64,000 nt of DNA from Bradyrhizobium archetypum (GTDB lineage: Bacteria; Pseudomonadota; Alphaproteobacteria; Rhizobiales; Xanthobacteraceae): positions 310,001 to 374,000 of the forward strand of contig NZ_JAAVLW010000003.1 of the NCBI RefSeq assembly GCF_013114835.1, read 5' to 3'. Below are positions 1 through 8,610 of this stretch, one piece after another (within the stretch, counting starts at the first letter, position 1; every line of letters begins with the position of its first letter). Position numbers and translations under genes: made by a program. The notes below the pieces were generated by a model that saw nothing but the letters and a program-made list of their open reading frames with translations, searched no databases and was not told the DNA's origin.

Positions 1-293
1 CCGGCAATCTCAGGGTAAAGATCAATCCAGTCTGGATTTTGTTTCTCAATCAGCGATATCTTCCCGGCGCGTGGCCATTTCTTGAGCCGTTTTTCGCGCT
101 GGATGGCAAATTCGATCTGATCGAAGGCTTCGAAATAGACGAGCCGGCTCACCTCATGCTTTTTGGTGAAACCCTCGGCGAGCTTCAACTTGTGCTCGCC
201 AACGCGTCGCACCAAATCATTTGTCACGCCGATGTAGAGCGTTCCGCCGACGCGGCTGGCCAGGATGTAGACGTAATAGTTACGCGTTCCCAA
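1..293 (-). CDS. GIY-YIG nuclease family protein (C-terminus off the window)
   Basis: Reading leftwards from about 293, the frame gives YYVYILASRVGGTLYIGV, the two-part GIY-YIG core (here YVY...LYIGV), then NDLVRRVGEHK with the conserved Arg, and KKHEVSRLVYFE, where the later strand and Glu of small GIY-YIG proteins lie. These proteins resemble UvrC-N or Slx1-type nucleases and are usually 90-110 residues, so only a few residues should lie beyond base 1. No ATG is in frame close upstream; I took the TTG at 291-293. The true start is uncertain because the DNA just upstream resembles the local palindromic repeat. Specific function unknown. Confidence 0.72.
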   Translation of the reverse strand, partial: MGTRNYYVYILASRVGGTLYIGVTNDLVRRVGEHKLKLAEGFTKKHEVSRLVYFEAFDQIEFAIQREKRLKKWPRAGKISLIEKQNPDWIDLYPEIA

Positions 294-360
294 TTGCCGT
301 GGGATACTGGGTCGCCCGGTCAATGACAGGCTAATATGTGGCTTCGGCCGGGCAAGTCAC

Positions 361-1569
361 TTACTCCCCCGCCTGCAGCTTGCGGGGCACGGGGAACAGC
401 TCGGCTGTTCCACCCTTGACGACGCGGGGCGCCTCCGCGGGTGCATCAGCCTTGCTGAAATCGAGTTCCTCGATGCGGCCGGCGCGTTTTTCGATCTTGT
501 CGGCCGAGATCAGGATCTGCCGGACATCCTCGTTCACGTCGGAAAAATGCTTCTGCAGCTTGAGCACGCGCTCGCGCAGGCGGCCGAGATCGTCGCCGAG
601 GTTGAGCACTTCGGTGCGGATCTGGTCGGCGGCATCGCGCATCCGCGCGTCTTTGAGGATCTGCTGCATCACTTGGATCGCCAGCATCAGAAGCGAAGGC
701 GATACCAGCACGACGCGGGCGCGGTAGGCCTTCTGGATCACGTCGTCGAAACCGTCGTGGATTTCGGCATAGACCGATTCCGATGGCACGAACATCAGCG
801 CGGTATCCTGGGTCTCGCCGGTGATCAGGTATTTCTCGGCGATGTCGCTGACGTGCTTCATCACGTCGTTGCGCAGGCGCTGGCTGGCGAATTTGCGCTC
901 CTCGTCGGTGCGCGCGTCGTGCAGCGCGGTCATCGCCTCCAGTGGGAATTTCGCATCGATGCACAGCGGCCGCTGGTCGGGCAGGAACACGACGCAGTCC
1001 GGCCGCTTGCCTGATGAGAGCGTGTATTGGAACTCGTACGAGCCCTGCGGCAGGCCGTCCTGCACGATCGCCTCCATCCGCGCCTGGCCGAAGGCGCCGC
1101 GCGACTGCTTGTTGGCGAGCACGTCGCGCAGCGTCGTCACTTGCGACGTCAGGTCGGTGAGATTCTTGTGCGCGCTGTCGATGATGCCGAGCCGCTCGTG
1201 CAGCACGCGCAGACTATCCATGGTGTGGCGCGTGGTCGCTTCCATCGACTGGCCGACGCGGTGCGTCACCGAATCCAGCCGTTCGTTGACCGCGCGCGCC
1301 ATCTCGGCCTGGCGGCCGGCCAGCGATTGCGCCATGGCGTCGACGCGGCCGGTCGATTCGCTCTGCGCCCGCAGCATTTCGCTCAGGCGCTCCTCCAACT
1401 CGTCGGCCCGGATCGCCTGCGCCATCGCCAGTGCCGCGCCGCGGCGGCCGGAGCGGGCGATGATGATCGCAATCGCCAGCAGCAGGACCAGCACGAGCGC
1501 GCCGAACCCCGCCAGGGCTTCGCCGGTATGAATCGGCAGGTCGCCGACAATGAAGAGAATTTCGTTCAT
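361..1569 (-). CDS. rmuC: DNA recombination protein RmuC
   Basis: A 402-residue protein with one N-terminal membrane segment (about residues 13-35, ALAGFGALVLVLLLAIAIII), a long coiled-coil region (about 45-150) and the RmuC nuclease-like core with GSYEFQYTLSSGKRPDCVVFLP and CIDAKFPLEA, the conserved PD-(D/E)xK-like block. RmuC limits inversion at short inverted repeats and is thought to be a membrane-tethered nuclease. I chose the internal ATG at 1569 because the extra upstream residues of the longer frame lack RmuC character and lie in promoter-like DNA. Divergent from def, with a CtrA-type box between them. Confidence 0.9.
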   Translation of the reverse strand: MNEILFIVGDLPIHTGEALAGFGALVLVLLLAIAIIIARSGRRGAALAMAQAIRADELEERLSEMLRAQSESTGRVDAMAQSLAGRQAEMARAVNERLDSVTHRVGQSMEATTRHTMDSLRVLHERLGIIDSAHKNLTDLTSQVTTLRDVLANKQSRGAFGQARMEAIVQDGLPQGSYEFQYTLSSGKRPDCVVFLPDQRPLCIDAKFPLEAMTALHDARTDEERKFASQRLRNDVMKHVSDIAEKYLITGETQDTALMFVPSESVYAEIHDGFDDVIQKAYRARVVLVSPSLLMLAIQVMQQILKDARMRDAADQIRTEVLNLGDDLGRLRERVLKLQKHFSDVNEDVRQILISADKIEKRAGRIEELDFSKADAPAEAPRVVKGGTAELFPVPRKLQAGE

Positions 1570-1673
1570 GTCAGCCTTGTAGCCCGATTCGCCGCCTTGC
1601 GCGAACGAAGAGGGAACATTCATGGTGAACGACGGGTTAATTTTCATAGTTAGCGCCGCCTTAAAAATCATGG

Positions 1674-1689
1674 TTAAGGCCGCGTTAAC
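1674..1689. promoter_or_regulatory. CtrA-type binding site
   Basis: The sequence TTAAGGCCGCGTTAAC matches the full alphaproteobacterial CtrA box TTAA-N7-TTAAC exactly. It lies between the divergent rmuC and def genes, about 60 bp upstream of def and 105 bp upstream of rmuC. Two further TTAA-type pairs with nine-base spacing lie next to it (about 1636-1652 and 1661-1677), the second sharing its right half. Regulation by CtrA is inferred from the motif only. Confidence 0.5.
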
Positions 1690-1704
1690 GGCAGGCCCGG
1701 CACA

Positions 1705-1733
1705 TTGACCCCCGCAAATCAGCGGCTTAAATC
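1705..1733 (+). promoter_or_regulatory. possible def promoter
   Basis: TTGACC at 1705-1710 and TAAATC at 1728-1733 are 17 bases apart, a plausible -35/-10 pair directed towards def. The -10 match is weak. The CtrA-type box ends about 15 bases upstream of the -35 element. Confidence 0.3.
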
Positions 1734-1751
1734 CCGCGCCAGAGAAAAATC

Positions 1752-2279
1752 ATGGCCATCAGAGAAATCATCATCCTGCCGGACAAGCAGTTGCGGCTCG
1801 TCTCCAAGCCCGTCGAAAAGGTGACGACGGAGATCCGCAAGCTCGCCGACGACATGTTCGAGACCATGTACGACGCGCCCGGCATTGGGCTCGCGGCGAT
1901 CCAGGTCGCAGAGCCGCTGCGGCTGATCACCATGGACCTCGCCAAGAAGGACGAGAACGGCGAGACCAAGCCGAAGCCGCGGGTGTTCATCAATCCGGAA
2001 ATCATTTCCGCGTCCGAGGAACTGTCGGTCTATGAGGAGGGCTGTCTCTCGATTCCCGAATATTACGAGGAGGTCGAGCGCCCGGCGCGGGTGCGCATCC
2101 GCTTCACCGATCTCGACGGCAAGGTGCACGAGGAAGACGCCGACGGGCTGTTCGCCACCTGCATCCAGCACGAGATCGACCACCTCAACGGCGTGCTGTT
2201 CGTCGACTATCTTTCGAAGCTGAAGCGCGACCGCGTGATGAAGAAGTTTATGAAAGCTGCCAAGCGCGCGGCGGGGTAG
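1752..2279 (+). CDS. def: peptide deformylase
   Basis: A 175-residue metal-dependent deformylase that removes the formyl group from nascent protein N-termini. All three signature blocks are intact: GIGLAAIQ at 44-51, EGCLSIP at 96-102 (Cys metal ligand) and QHEIDH at 139-144 (both His ligands and the catalytic Glu). Length and motifs are those of type I PDF. fmt, which adds the formyl group to Met-tRNA, follows 144 bases downstream, the usual def-fmt pairing, with a palindromic repeat in the gap. Confidence 0.97.
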   Translation: MAIREIIILPDKQLRLVSKPVEKVTTEIRKLADDMFETMYDAPGIGLAAIQVAEPLRLITMDLAKKDENGETKPKPRVFINPEIISASEELSVYEEGCLSIPEYYEEVERPARVRIRFTDLDGKVHEEDADGLFATCIQHEIDHLNGVLFVDYLSKLKRDRVMKKFMKAAKRAAG

Positions 2280-2299
2280 GCCCGCCACTCCCTCAGCCC

Positions 2300-2388
2300 G
2301 TCATGGCCGGGCTTGTCCCGGCCATCCACGTCTTTGGTTCAGCAAGGAAGAAAGACGTGGATGCCCGCGACAGGCCCGGGCATGACGG
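2300..2388. repeat. REP-like palindrome (gtcatggccggg type)
   Basis: An imperfect inverted repeat starts with gtcatggccgggcttgtccc and ends with its complement gcccgggcatgac; inner arms ccacgtctt and aagacgtgg also pair. It lies between def and fmt. Such elements are scattered through Bradyrhizobium-type genomes, mostly in intergenic DNA. Confidence 0.75.
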
Positions 2389-2423
2389 AGTAAGATCGAA
2401 CGCCTCGGGATAATTCCAATTTC

Positions 2424-3359
2424 ATGCCGCTTCGCCTGGTCTTCATGGGCACGCCTGATTTCGCCGTGCCGACGCTGCTCGAACTCGTGGCTCACGGCCA
2501 TGAGGTCGTGGCCGTCTACACCCGCGCGCCGAAGCCTGGCGGCCGCCGCGGCCTGCACTTGCAGCCGACGCCGGTCGAGCAGGAAGCGCGGCGGCTTGGC
2601 ATCCCCGTGCTAACGCCGGCGACGTTGAAGACGCCGGAAGCGCTCGCCGAATTCCAGGCGCAGAATGCCGACGCCGCGGTCGTGGTCGCCTACGGCATGA
2701 TCCTGCCGCAAGCCATTCTCGACGCGCCGCGCTACGGCTGCTTCAACCTGCATGCGTCGTTGTTGCCGCGCTGGCGCGGCGCCGCGCCGATCAACCGCGC
2801 CATCATGGCCGGTGATGCCGAGACCGGCGTGATGGTGATGAAGATGGATGTCGGCCTCGACACCGGCGACGTCGCGATGGCCGAGCGGCTCGCGATCACG
2901 GACGCCATGACGGCGGCCGATCTGCACGACGCGCTCGCCCCGCTCGGCGCCGATCTGATGGTGCGCGCGATGGGCGGGCTCGAGCGCGGCGGATTGCAAC
3001 TGACCAGGCAAAGCGAAGACGGCGTGACCTACGCCGCCAAGATCGAGAAGGCCGAGGCGAAAATCGACTGGAAGCGGCCCGCGCGCGAGGTGCTGCGGCA
3101 CATTCACGGCCTGTCACCGTTTCCCGGTGCCTGGTGCGAGATCGCAACCGAAGCCGAACCGGCGCGGATCAAGATCCTGCGCTGCGAACCGGCCGATGGT
3201 TCCGGCGCGCCGGGCGAGGTACTCGACGATCGCCTGACGGTGGCCTGCGGCGATGGCGCGATCCGGATTCTGGAGCTGCAGCGCGAAGGCAAGGCGCGGA
3301 TGAAGGCCGCAGACTTCCTGCGCGGCACGCCGTTGAAGACCGGTGCGCGGTTCTCTTAA
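2424..3359 (+). CDS. fmt: methionyl-tRNA formyltransferase
   Basis: A 311-residue cytosolic enzyme that formylates initiator Met-tRNA with 10-formyl-THF. The N-terminal Rossmann domain opens with [16 protein letters not shown], and the folate/catalytic loop [20 protein letters not shown] (about residues 108-127) holds the conserved Asn, His and SLLP. The C-terminal OB-like tRNA-binding domain is complete (about 205-311). Length is normal for the family. It works with def just upstream. Confidence 0.97.
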   Translation: MPLRLVFMGTPDFAVPTLLELVAHGHEVVAVYTRAPKPGGRRGLHLQPTPVEQEARRLGIPVLTPATLKTPEALAEFQAQNADAAVVVAYGMILPQAILDAPRYGCFNLHASLLPRWRGAAPINRAIMAGDAETGVMVMKMDVGLDTGDVAMAERLAITDAMTAADLHDALAPLGADLMVRAMGGLERGGLQLTRQSEDGVTYAAKIEKAEAKIDWKRPAREVLRHIHGLSPFPGAWCEIATEAEPARIKILRCEPADGSGAPGEVLDDRLTVACGDGAIRILELQREGKARMKAADFLRGTPLKTGARFS

Positions 3360-3363
3360 CACT

Positions 3364-3482
3364 GTCATACCCCGCGAAGGCGGGGTATCCAGTACGCTGC
3401 GGCCTATGAGAATAAAATGGACGTCACGGCGTACTGGATCGTCCGCCCCAAGTGCGCAATTGCGCACAAGGCGGACGATGAC
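3364..3482. repeat. palindromic repeat, copy 1 flanking truA
   Basis: Starts gtcataccccgcgaaggcgg, continues through a variable middle and ends tactggatcgtccgcc ... gcgcaattgcgcacaaggcggacgatgac. Outer arms gtcat/atgac and the self-complementary tgcgcaattgcgca make it a composite palindrome. A near-identical copy lies at 4249-4370 on the other side of truA, in the same orientation. Confidence 0.85.
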
Positions 3483-3493
3483 ATCGAGCAAAA

Positions 3494-4231
3494 ATGCCCC
3501 GCTACAAGCTCATGATCGAATATGACGGCACGCCGTTCTCCGGCTGGCAGATCCAGGAGAACGGCTCGACCGTGCAGGGCGCGCTGGAGGCCGCGGTGAA
3601 GGCGATCAGCGGCGAAAACGTGCGGGTGCACGGTTCGGGCCGCACCGATGCCGGCGTCCACGCGCTGGGGCAGGTCGCGCATTGCGATATCCAGAAACCG
3701 TTTCCGCCGGGCCGCCTGCGCGACGGGTTGAACGCGCATTTGCGCCCGCACCCGATCGGCGTGCTCTCGGCGGAAATCGTGTCCGATGATTTCGAAGCGC
3801 GCTTCTCCGCCAAACGGCGGCACTACCGCTACCGCATTACCAACCACCGCGCCAACCTCGCGCTCGACATCAAGCGAAGCTGGCGGGTGCCGCGGCATCT
3901 CGATACAGATGCGATGGACGCCGCAGCCAAACGGCTGCTCGGCAAGCACGATTTCACCACCTTTCGCGACACCGAATGCCAGGCGAAGTCGCCGGAGAAG
4001 ACGCTCGACCAGCTCGATGTCATCAGGGAAGGCGATCTGGTTTCGATCCTCACTTCCGCGCGCTCGTTCCTGCACAGCCAAGTGCGCTCGATGGTGGGCT
4101 CGCTGGTCTGGGTCGGCGAAGGCCGCTGGAGTGGCGACGACCTCGCAGCCGCGCTAGCCGCCCGCAACCGCGCCGCCTGCGGCCCCGTAGCGCCGCCGGA
4201 GGGGCTCTATCTGGTGCGGGTGGAGTATTAG
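3494..4231 (+). CDS. truA: tRNA pseudouridine(38-40) synthase TruA
   Basis: A 245-residue pseudouridine synthase that modifies positions 38-40 of the tRNA anticodon arm. The catalytic Asp is D52 in [14 protein letters not shown] (47-60); the N-terminal [16 protein letters not shown] and the [13 protein letters not shown] helix are family blocks. Length is typical. The gene is bracketed by two nearly identical palindromic repeats and the repeat ends about 11 bases before its start. Confidence 0.97.
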   Translation: MPRYKLMIEYDGTPFSGWQIQENGSTVQGALEAAVKAISGENVRVHGSGRTDAGVHALGQVAHCDIQKPFPPGRLRDGLNAHLRPHPIGVLSAEIVSDDFEARFSAKRRHYRYRITNHRANLALDIKRSWRVPRHLDTDAMDAAAKRLLGKHDFTTFRDTECQAKSPEKTLDQLDVIREGDLVSILTSARSFLHSQVRSMVGSLVWVGEGRWSGDDLAAALAARNRAACGPVAPPEGLYLVRVEY

Positions 4232-4248
4232 TTGACGCCCCCACCACT

Positions 4249-4370
4249 GTCATACCCCGCGAAGGCGGGGTATCCAGTACGCTGCGGCTTTGGTGATTGA
4301 ATCGAGATCGTCACGGCGTACTGGATCGTCCGCCCGAGTGCGCAATTGCGCACAAGGCGGACGATGACGG
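4249..4370. repeat. palindromic repeat, copy 2 flanking truA
   Basis: Same element and orientation as 3364-3482: gtcataccccgcgaaggcgg at the left, gcgcaattgcgcacaaggcgg near the right, with a different short central spacer. It occupies the gap between the convergent truA and dapE ends, where it could act as a bidirectional transcription-ending structure. Confidence 0.85.
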
Positions 4371-4376
4371 CGAGAG

Positions 4377-5537
4377 CTACGTCTGTGAAAAATACCGCTC
4401 CAGCACGCCGCGATAAATCCTCGTTAGCTTTTCCAGATCCGACACCGGTGTACGCTCGTCGATCTGGTGCATGGTCTGGCCGACCAGGCCGAATTCGATC
4501 ACCGGGCAGTAGCTCGAGATGAAGCGCGCATCCGAGGTGCCGCCTGACGTGGAGAGTTCCGGCTTGCGTCCGGTGACTTCCTCGATCGCGCTTACCGCGA
4601 GATCGGTGAACGCGCCCGGCTTCGTCACGAACACGTTGGAGTTGGAATATTCCCACACGATGCGGGCACGGATGCGGTTGCCGCAGGCCTTTGCCAGCCG
4701 CTCCTCGACCAGCGCGCGCAAGCTTTCCTGCGTGTGATTGTCATTGTAGCGGATGTTGAATTTGGCACGCGCCTGTCCGGGGATGACGTTGCTGGCGGTG
4801 TTGCCGACATCGATGGAGGTGAACTCGAGGTTCGACGCCTGGAACTGCGCGCTGCCGTGGTCGAGCGGCTCGTCGGAAAGCGCCACGATCAGCCGCGAAA
4901 TATCCGGCACCGGGTTCGACGCGCGGTGCGGATAGGCGACATGGCCCTGCACGCCGTCGACATAGAGCGTGCCGGACTGTGAGCCGCGGCGGCCGATCTT
5001 GATGCAGTCGCCGAGCACCTCGACGTTGGAGGGCTCACCGAGCACGCAATGGTCGAATTTCTCGCCGCGCTCGGCGCACCACTTCAGAAGCTTGATGGTG
5101 CCGTTGACCGAGACGTCCTCTTCATCGCCCGTGATCAGAAACGAAATCGACCCTTTCGGCTTGCCGCCATTGTCTTTCAAATAGTCGAGCACGGCAGCAA
5201 CGCTGCAGGCGATGCCGCCCTTCATGTCGACCGCGCCGCGGCCGTACAGGAAACCGTCCTTGATGTCGCCGGAGAACGCGCCGTGGGTCCACGCGGCTTC
5301 GTCGCCGGGCGGCACCACGTCGGTATGGCCGGCAAACGTAATGTGCGGCGCTTCGGTGCCGATGCGGGCGTAAAGGTTATCGATGTCGGCGGTGCCGGGT
5401 TCGCCGAAGGTGACGCGATGCACCTCGAAGCCGGCGTCTTTCAGAAGCCGTTCGAGAACGCCGAGCGCACCGGCGTCCGCGGGGGTGACGGATGGGCAGC
5501 GGACGAGATCGCGGGCGATGGAAACGGCGTCATTCAT
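4377..5537 (-). CDS. dapE: succinyl-diaminopimelate desuccinylase
   Basis: A 386-residue M20-family di-zinc hydrolase converting N-succinyl-LL-diaminopimelate to LL-DAP in lysine and peptidoglycan synthesis. Metal and catalytic residues are visible: H71 and D73 in [13 protein letters not shown]104 in [10 protein letters not shown], and the Glu pair near 139-140 in [12 protein letters not shown]; the dimerisation domain and the C-terminal GGTSDARF block are present. I start at [12 protein letters not shown] rather than five codons upstream. It lies 84 bases downstream of dapD on the same strand, so the two probably form a lysine-pathway operon. Confidence 0.96.
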   Translation of the reverse strand: MNDAVSIARDLVRCPSVTPADAGALGVLERLLKDAGFEVHRVTFGEPGTADIDNLYARIGTEAPHITFAGHTDVVPPGDEAAWTHGAFSGDIKDGFLYGRGAVDMKGGIACSVAAVLDYLKDNGGKPKGSISFLITGDEEDVSVNGTIKLLKWCAERGEKFDHCVLGEPSNVEVLGDCIKIGRRGSQSGTLYVDGVQGHVAYPHRASNPVPDISRLIVALSDEPLDHGSAQFQASNLEFTSIDVGNTASNVIPGQARAKFNIRYNDNHTQESLRALVEERLAKACGNRIRARIVWEYSNSNVFVTKPGAFTDLAVSAIEEVTGRKPELSTSGGTSDARFISSYCPVIEFGLVGQTMHQIDERTPVSDLEKLTRIYRGVLERYFSQT

Positions 5538-5621
5538 GGCCCGGCTTACCACGCAAAACCAGCGGCGGGCTAGTGCCGCCGATTTGAAGTCCCGCAGCGC
5601 AAGCTGCAGCCGCCGGCGCGA

Positions 5622-6467
5622 TCAGTCCCGCAGCAGCTCGTTGATGCTGGTCTTGGCGCGGGTGCGCTCGTCGACGCGCTTGACGATCACCGCGCAGGCG
5701 GTGGAGGGGCCTACCTGCCCGTTCTTCATCGGCTTGCCGGGCAGCGCGCCGGGCACAACGACCGAATATTCCGGAACTTCGCCGATGAAGGTCTCGCCGG
5801 TCTCGCGGTCGACGATCTTGGTGGAGGCGCCGAGGAATACGCCCATCGCCAGCACCGCGCCCTTGCGCACGATCACACCTTCCGCCACTTCGCTGCGCGC
5901 GCCGATGAAGCAGTCGTCCTCGACGATCACGGGTTCGGCCTGCAGCGGCTCCAGCACGCCGCCGATGCCGACGCCGCCGGAAATATGCACGCGCTTGCCG
6001 ATCTGCGCGCAGCTACCGACCGTGGACCAGGTGTCGATCATGGTCGCCTCATCGACATAGGCGCCGAGATTGACGAAGGACGGCATCAGCACGACGTTGC
6101 GGGCGATGAAGGCCGAGCGGCGCACGATCGCGCCCGGCACGGCGCGGAAACCGGCATCGCGAAAACGGTTCTCGCCCCAGCCTTCGAACTTCGAGGGCAC
6201 CTTGTCCCACCACGACGCCTTGCCGGGGCCGCCGGGAATCTGGCCCATGTCGTTGAGGCGGAACGACAGCAGCACCGCCTTCTTCAGCCACTGATTGACC
6301 TTCCACTTGCCCGAGGCCTCGCGCTCGGCCACCCGTGCCTCGCCCTTGTCGAGCAGTTCGAGCGCATGATCGACCGCCTCGCGAACCTCGCCCTTGGTCG
6401 ACGTCGAAATGCCGTCGCGGGCATCGAAGGCGGAGTTGACGGTGGATTCGAGCGCGGACAGGGACAT
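5622..6467 (-). CDS. dapD: 2,3,4,5-tetrahydropyridine-2,6-dicarboxylate N-succinyltransferase
   Basis: A 281-residue succinyl-CoA-dependent transferase making N-succinyl-2-amino-6-ketopimelate. The central region shows the left-handed beta-helix hexapeptide pattern (about 105-230: [20 protein letters not shown], then [14 protein letters not shown]). The C-terminal segment [10 protein letters not shown] is typical of alphaproteobacterial DapD. The start [19 protein letters not shown] fits family length; the longer reading upstream has no family character. dapE is next in the operon. Confidence 0.96.
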   Translation of the reverse strand: MSLSALESTVNSAFDARDGISTSTKGEVREAVDHALELLDKGEARVAEREASGKWKVNQWLKKAVLLSFRLNDMGQIPGGPGKASWWDKVPSKFEGWGENRFRDAGFRAVPGAIVRRSAFIARNVVLMPSFVNLGAYVDEATMIDTWSTVGSCAQIGKRVHISGGVGIGGVLEPLQAEPVIVEDDCFIGARSEVAEGVIVRKGAVLAMGVFLGASTKIVDRETGETFIGEVPEYSVVVPGALPGKPMKNGQVGPSTACAVIVKRVDERTRAKTSINELLRD

Positions 6468-6550
6468 CGGGATTTCCTCAAGGGGCTTTCGGGCGAAGTG
6501 GTGGGCTTTTTCGGGATTTGGGCAGGGAGAGTCAAGGCAAACTCTCCCGT

Positions 6551-6593
6551 CGTCACCCGCCAACGGGTCGCGCGAACGCGCGCCCGATGACAG
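6551..6593. repeat. short palindrome (cgcgcgaacgcgcgcccg type)
   Basis: cgtcacccgccaacgggtcg and cgcgcgaacgcgcgcccgatgac form a compact palindromic unit upstream of dapD. The same unit, in the opposite orientation, is embedded in 61990-62108 and in degenerate form at about 50174-50237. Confidence 0.65.
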
Positions 6594-6652
6594 GCTCCAG
6601 CGGGTGACCCCGTACGCCGAGGACGGCTGGTATTGATCGAGATGCTGGTGAT

Positions 6653-6684
6653 TACTGGATACCCCGCCTTCGCGGGGTATGACG
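6653..6684. repeat. half copy of the truA-type repeat
   Basis: tactggataccccgccttcg followed by cggggtatgacg is one hairpin end of the element seen whole at 3364-3482, 4249-4370 and 7397-7507. It lies at the 3' end of the HAD phosphatase gene. Confidence 0.65.
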
Positions 6685-6686
6685 AC

Positions 6687-7382
6687 CTACTTTGATTGAG
6701 CGAGCCTCTCCAAAAAACCTGTCAGATCATCGGTGACATGATCGACGTAAGCGGCATCGCGGCCTTCCAGCTCCCAATCCTCGCGCACCACCTCCTTGGC
6801 GCCGTCGGGCACCACCAGCACTGTCGTCATGCCGAGCTGATGCGGCACCACGAGGTTGCGGGCGAGATCCTCGAACATCGCGGCCTTCGAAGGATCGACG
6901 CCGTGGACGCGCAGAAACCTGTCGTAGGTCTGCGGCGCCGGCTTCGGTTCCAGTTCGGCGGCGATGATGTCGAACACCGCCTCGAAATGCTCGCCGATGC
7001 CGAGCCGCGCCAGCACCGCGCCGGCGTGATCGGTCGAGCCGTTGGTCAGGATCAGCTTGCGCCCTGGAAGCCTTGCGATCGCCGCCCCCATCGCCGGGTT
7101 GGGCTCTAGCGGCGAGTGATCGATCTGGTGCACGTAGGCGAGATAGTCGTCGGCGCGCACGCCGTGCTCGGTCATCATGCCACGCATGCTGGTGCCGTAG
7201 CGGCGGTAATAGTCCTTCTGGATCACCCGGGCTTCTTCCGCGGAGATTTTCAGGTAGGCGCTGATGAACTCGCCAATCCGCGCGTCGACCTGCTGCCACA
7301 GATTGACGTGGTGCGGGTACAGCGTGTTGTCGAGATCGAACACCCAGGTGTCGATATGCGTGAAGGGGCGGGAAGTCTTCAT
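6687..7382 (-). CDS. HAD-superfamily pyrimidine 5'-nucleotidase-like phosphatase
   Basis: A 231-residue cytosolic HAD hydrolase. Motif I is FDLDNTLYP at about residues 16-24 (DxDxT nucleophile and acid Asp), motif II is LTNGS near 111-115, and the Lys and acidic motif III/IV region includes ELEPKPAPQTYD and MFEDLARN. The NTLYPHHVNLWQQVDARIGEFI opening with alpha-helical cap is characteristic of the pyrimidine 5'-nucleotidase/SDT1-like subfamily (UMP/CMP dephosphorylation). Substrate is inferred from the subfamily. It sits between repeats downstream of the DUF1036 gene. Confidence 0.85.
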   Translation of the reverse strand: MKTSRPFTHIDTWVFDLDNTLYPHHVNLWQQVDARIGEFISAYLKISAEEARVIQKDYYRRYGTSMRGMMTEHGVRADDYLAYVHQIDHSPLEPNPAMGAAIARLPGRKLILTNGSTDHAGAVLARLGIGEHFEAVFDIIAAELEPKPAPQTYDRFLRVHGVDPSKAAMFEDLARNLVVPHQLGMTTVLVVPDGAKEVVREDWELEGRDAAYVDHVTDDLTGFLERLAQSK

Positions 7383-7396
7383 GAGACACTCTCCGT

Positions 7397-7507
7397 GTCA
7401 TGCCCCGCGAAGGCGGGGCATCCAGTACGCCGCGGCGGCCATTGTAACTGGCAACAAGCGTCACGGAGTACTGGATCACCCGCCCTCGCCTTCGCGGGTG
7501 ATGACGG
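7397..7507. repeat. palindromic repeat (truA-type family, variant)
   Basis: gtcatgccccgcgaaggcgg at the left and cgccttcgcgggtgatgacg at the right are inverted, around tactggatc/gatccagta-like inner arms. It separates the HAD phosphatase gene from the DUF1036 gene. Confidence 0.8.
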
Positions 7508-7536
7508 GCAAAGGGTGAGGCGAGAGCGCATATCCA

Positions 7537-8610
7537 TCACGGCATCGCAAACCGCAGCGTCTTGCCGCCGCTCGACATATCGACCGGCGCAAAGCCGGTC
7601 GCGGCTAGCCCCCGCGTGCCGCAATCGCCCTGTTCGGATACCTCGAACTTGCTCTCGCGCGTGCAGAGCTCTTTCGGGCCGCCCCAGTTCAGCGGTTTGT
7701 CGCGGTACTTGATGGCGCGGTTTTCGCCGTCGACGGCTTCGGCAAAGCTGTAGACCTGCCTGGGCTGGCCGGTCACGTCGGGATGCAGGCACTTGCCGGG
7801 ATCGATGCGGTACCAGCCGCGGCTGGTCACCGCCTTGCCATCGTCGGTGGCGACTGCGGCCATGATCTTGTGTGGCGTATCATTGCACCAGGTCAGCCCC
7901 GTGGGAGAAGGCTTCTGCACCGCCTCGATCATGGTGGTGAAGAAATTTGGCGACTGTACATTGTCGGCCGCGAGCCCGCGGCTCTTCAGGAATGCCGCAA
8001 GCGCGGCCTGTGTCTTTGGCCCGTCGACACCGTCGATCGGGGCGGCGTCATAACCCGCGATCACCAGCAGCCGCTGAATGCCGGCCAGCCGCGCCTGCTC
8101 GTCGTCATACTCGGAATCCTCGGCGAGGTAGGCGACCAGGTTGCCGTCGTCAGTCCGCGTCGGGGTGATCTGGGTGAACGGCGCGGGCGTTTGGTTGCCG
8201 CGGCACTGGCGGGCGGCGGCGATGACGAAATTCTCCGGCGCGACGCACAGCGTGTCGCTGCCGTTCTGCGGGATTGGTGAAGCGCCGTAGACGCCGAGCG
8301 CGCGCGCGTTCAGAAGGATGCGGTCGGCGGTCAGCGCGCCCTGCGCCACCACGCGGCAGGCGGCCGGATCGATCCGGAACCAGCCCCGCGTCGCAGTCGC
8401 CGATTTCTCGTCGATGCCGATCGCGGCCTCGACGACGTAACTCATGCGGTTGCAGAGTTTCAGGTCGGCGAACGCAGGCAGGGACGAAGCGAACAGCGTG
8501 ATCGCCGCGGCCGGCAGCGACATCAGGATGCGGCTAAGAGCGGAACGAGGCTGTGGCCTCGTTCTCCGCTTGCCATGCCCGGCCTTGATGCGCGTTGCCG
8601 CTTTGCTCAT
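7537..8610 (-). CDS. exported protein with two DUF1036 domains
   Basis: A 357-residue protein with a basic N-terminus and a hydrophobic signal segment (about 27-48, ending SLPAFA), so secreted or periplasmic. Two DUF1036 repeats are evident: LKLCNRMSYVVEAAIG...RGWFRIDP (about 50-135) and LTWCNDTPHKIMAAVA...RGWYRIDPGKC (about 240-340), each with conserved Cys residues. Between them IQRLLVIAGYDAAPIDGVDG resembles a peptidoglycan-binding-1 module. The ATG at 8610 overlaps the argB stop (ATGA), so translation is coupled. DUF1036 has no assigned function. Confidence 0.8.
   Translation of the reverse strand: MSKAATRIKAGHGKRRTRPQPRSALSRILMSLPAAAITLFASSLPAFADLKLCNRMSYVVEAAIGIDEKSATATRGWFRIDPAACRVVAQGALTADRILLNARALGVYGASPIPQNGSDTLCVAPENFVIAAARQCRGNQTPAPFTQITPTRTDDGNLVAYLAEDSEYDDEQARLAGIQRLLVIAGYDAAPIDGVDGPKTQAALAAFLKSRGLAADNVQSPNFFTTMIEAVQKPSPTGLTWCNDTPHKIMAAVATDDGKAVTSRGWYRIDPGKCLHPDVTGQPRQVYSFAEAVDGENRAIKYRDKPLNWGGPKELCTRESKFEVSEQGDCGTRGLAATGFAPVDMSSGGKTLRFAMP

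Noticed and set aside
39..326. Plus-strand frame of 95 codons at the window start
   Set aside because: Shadow of the minus-strand GIY-YIG protein.
3364..4370. Repeats around truA as a CRISPR array
   Set aside because: Only two copies, each about 120 bp, with a full gene between them and no cas genes.
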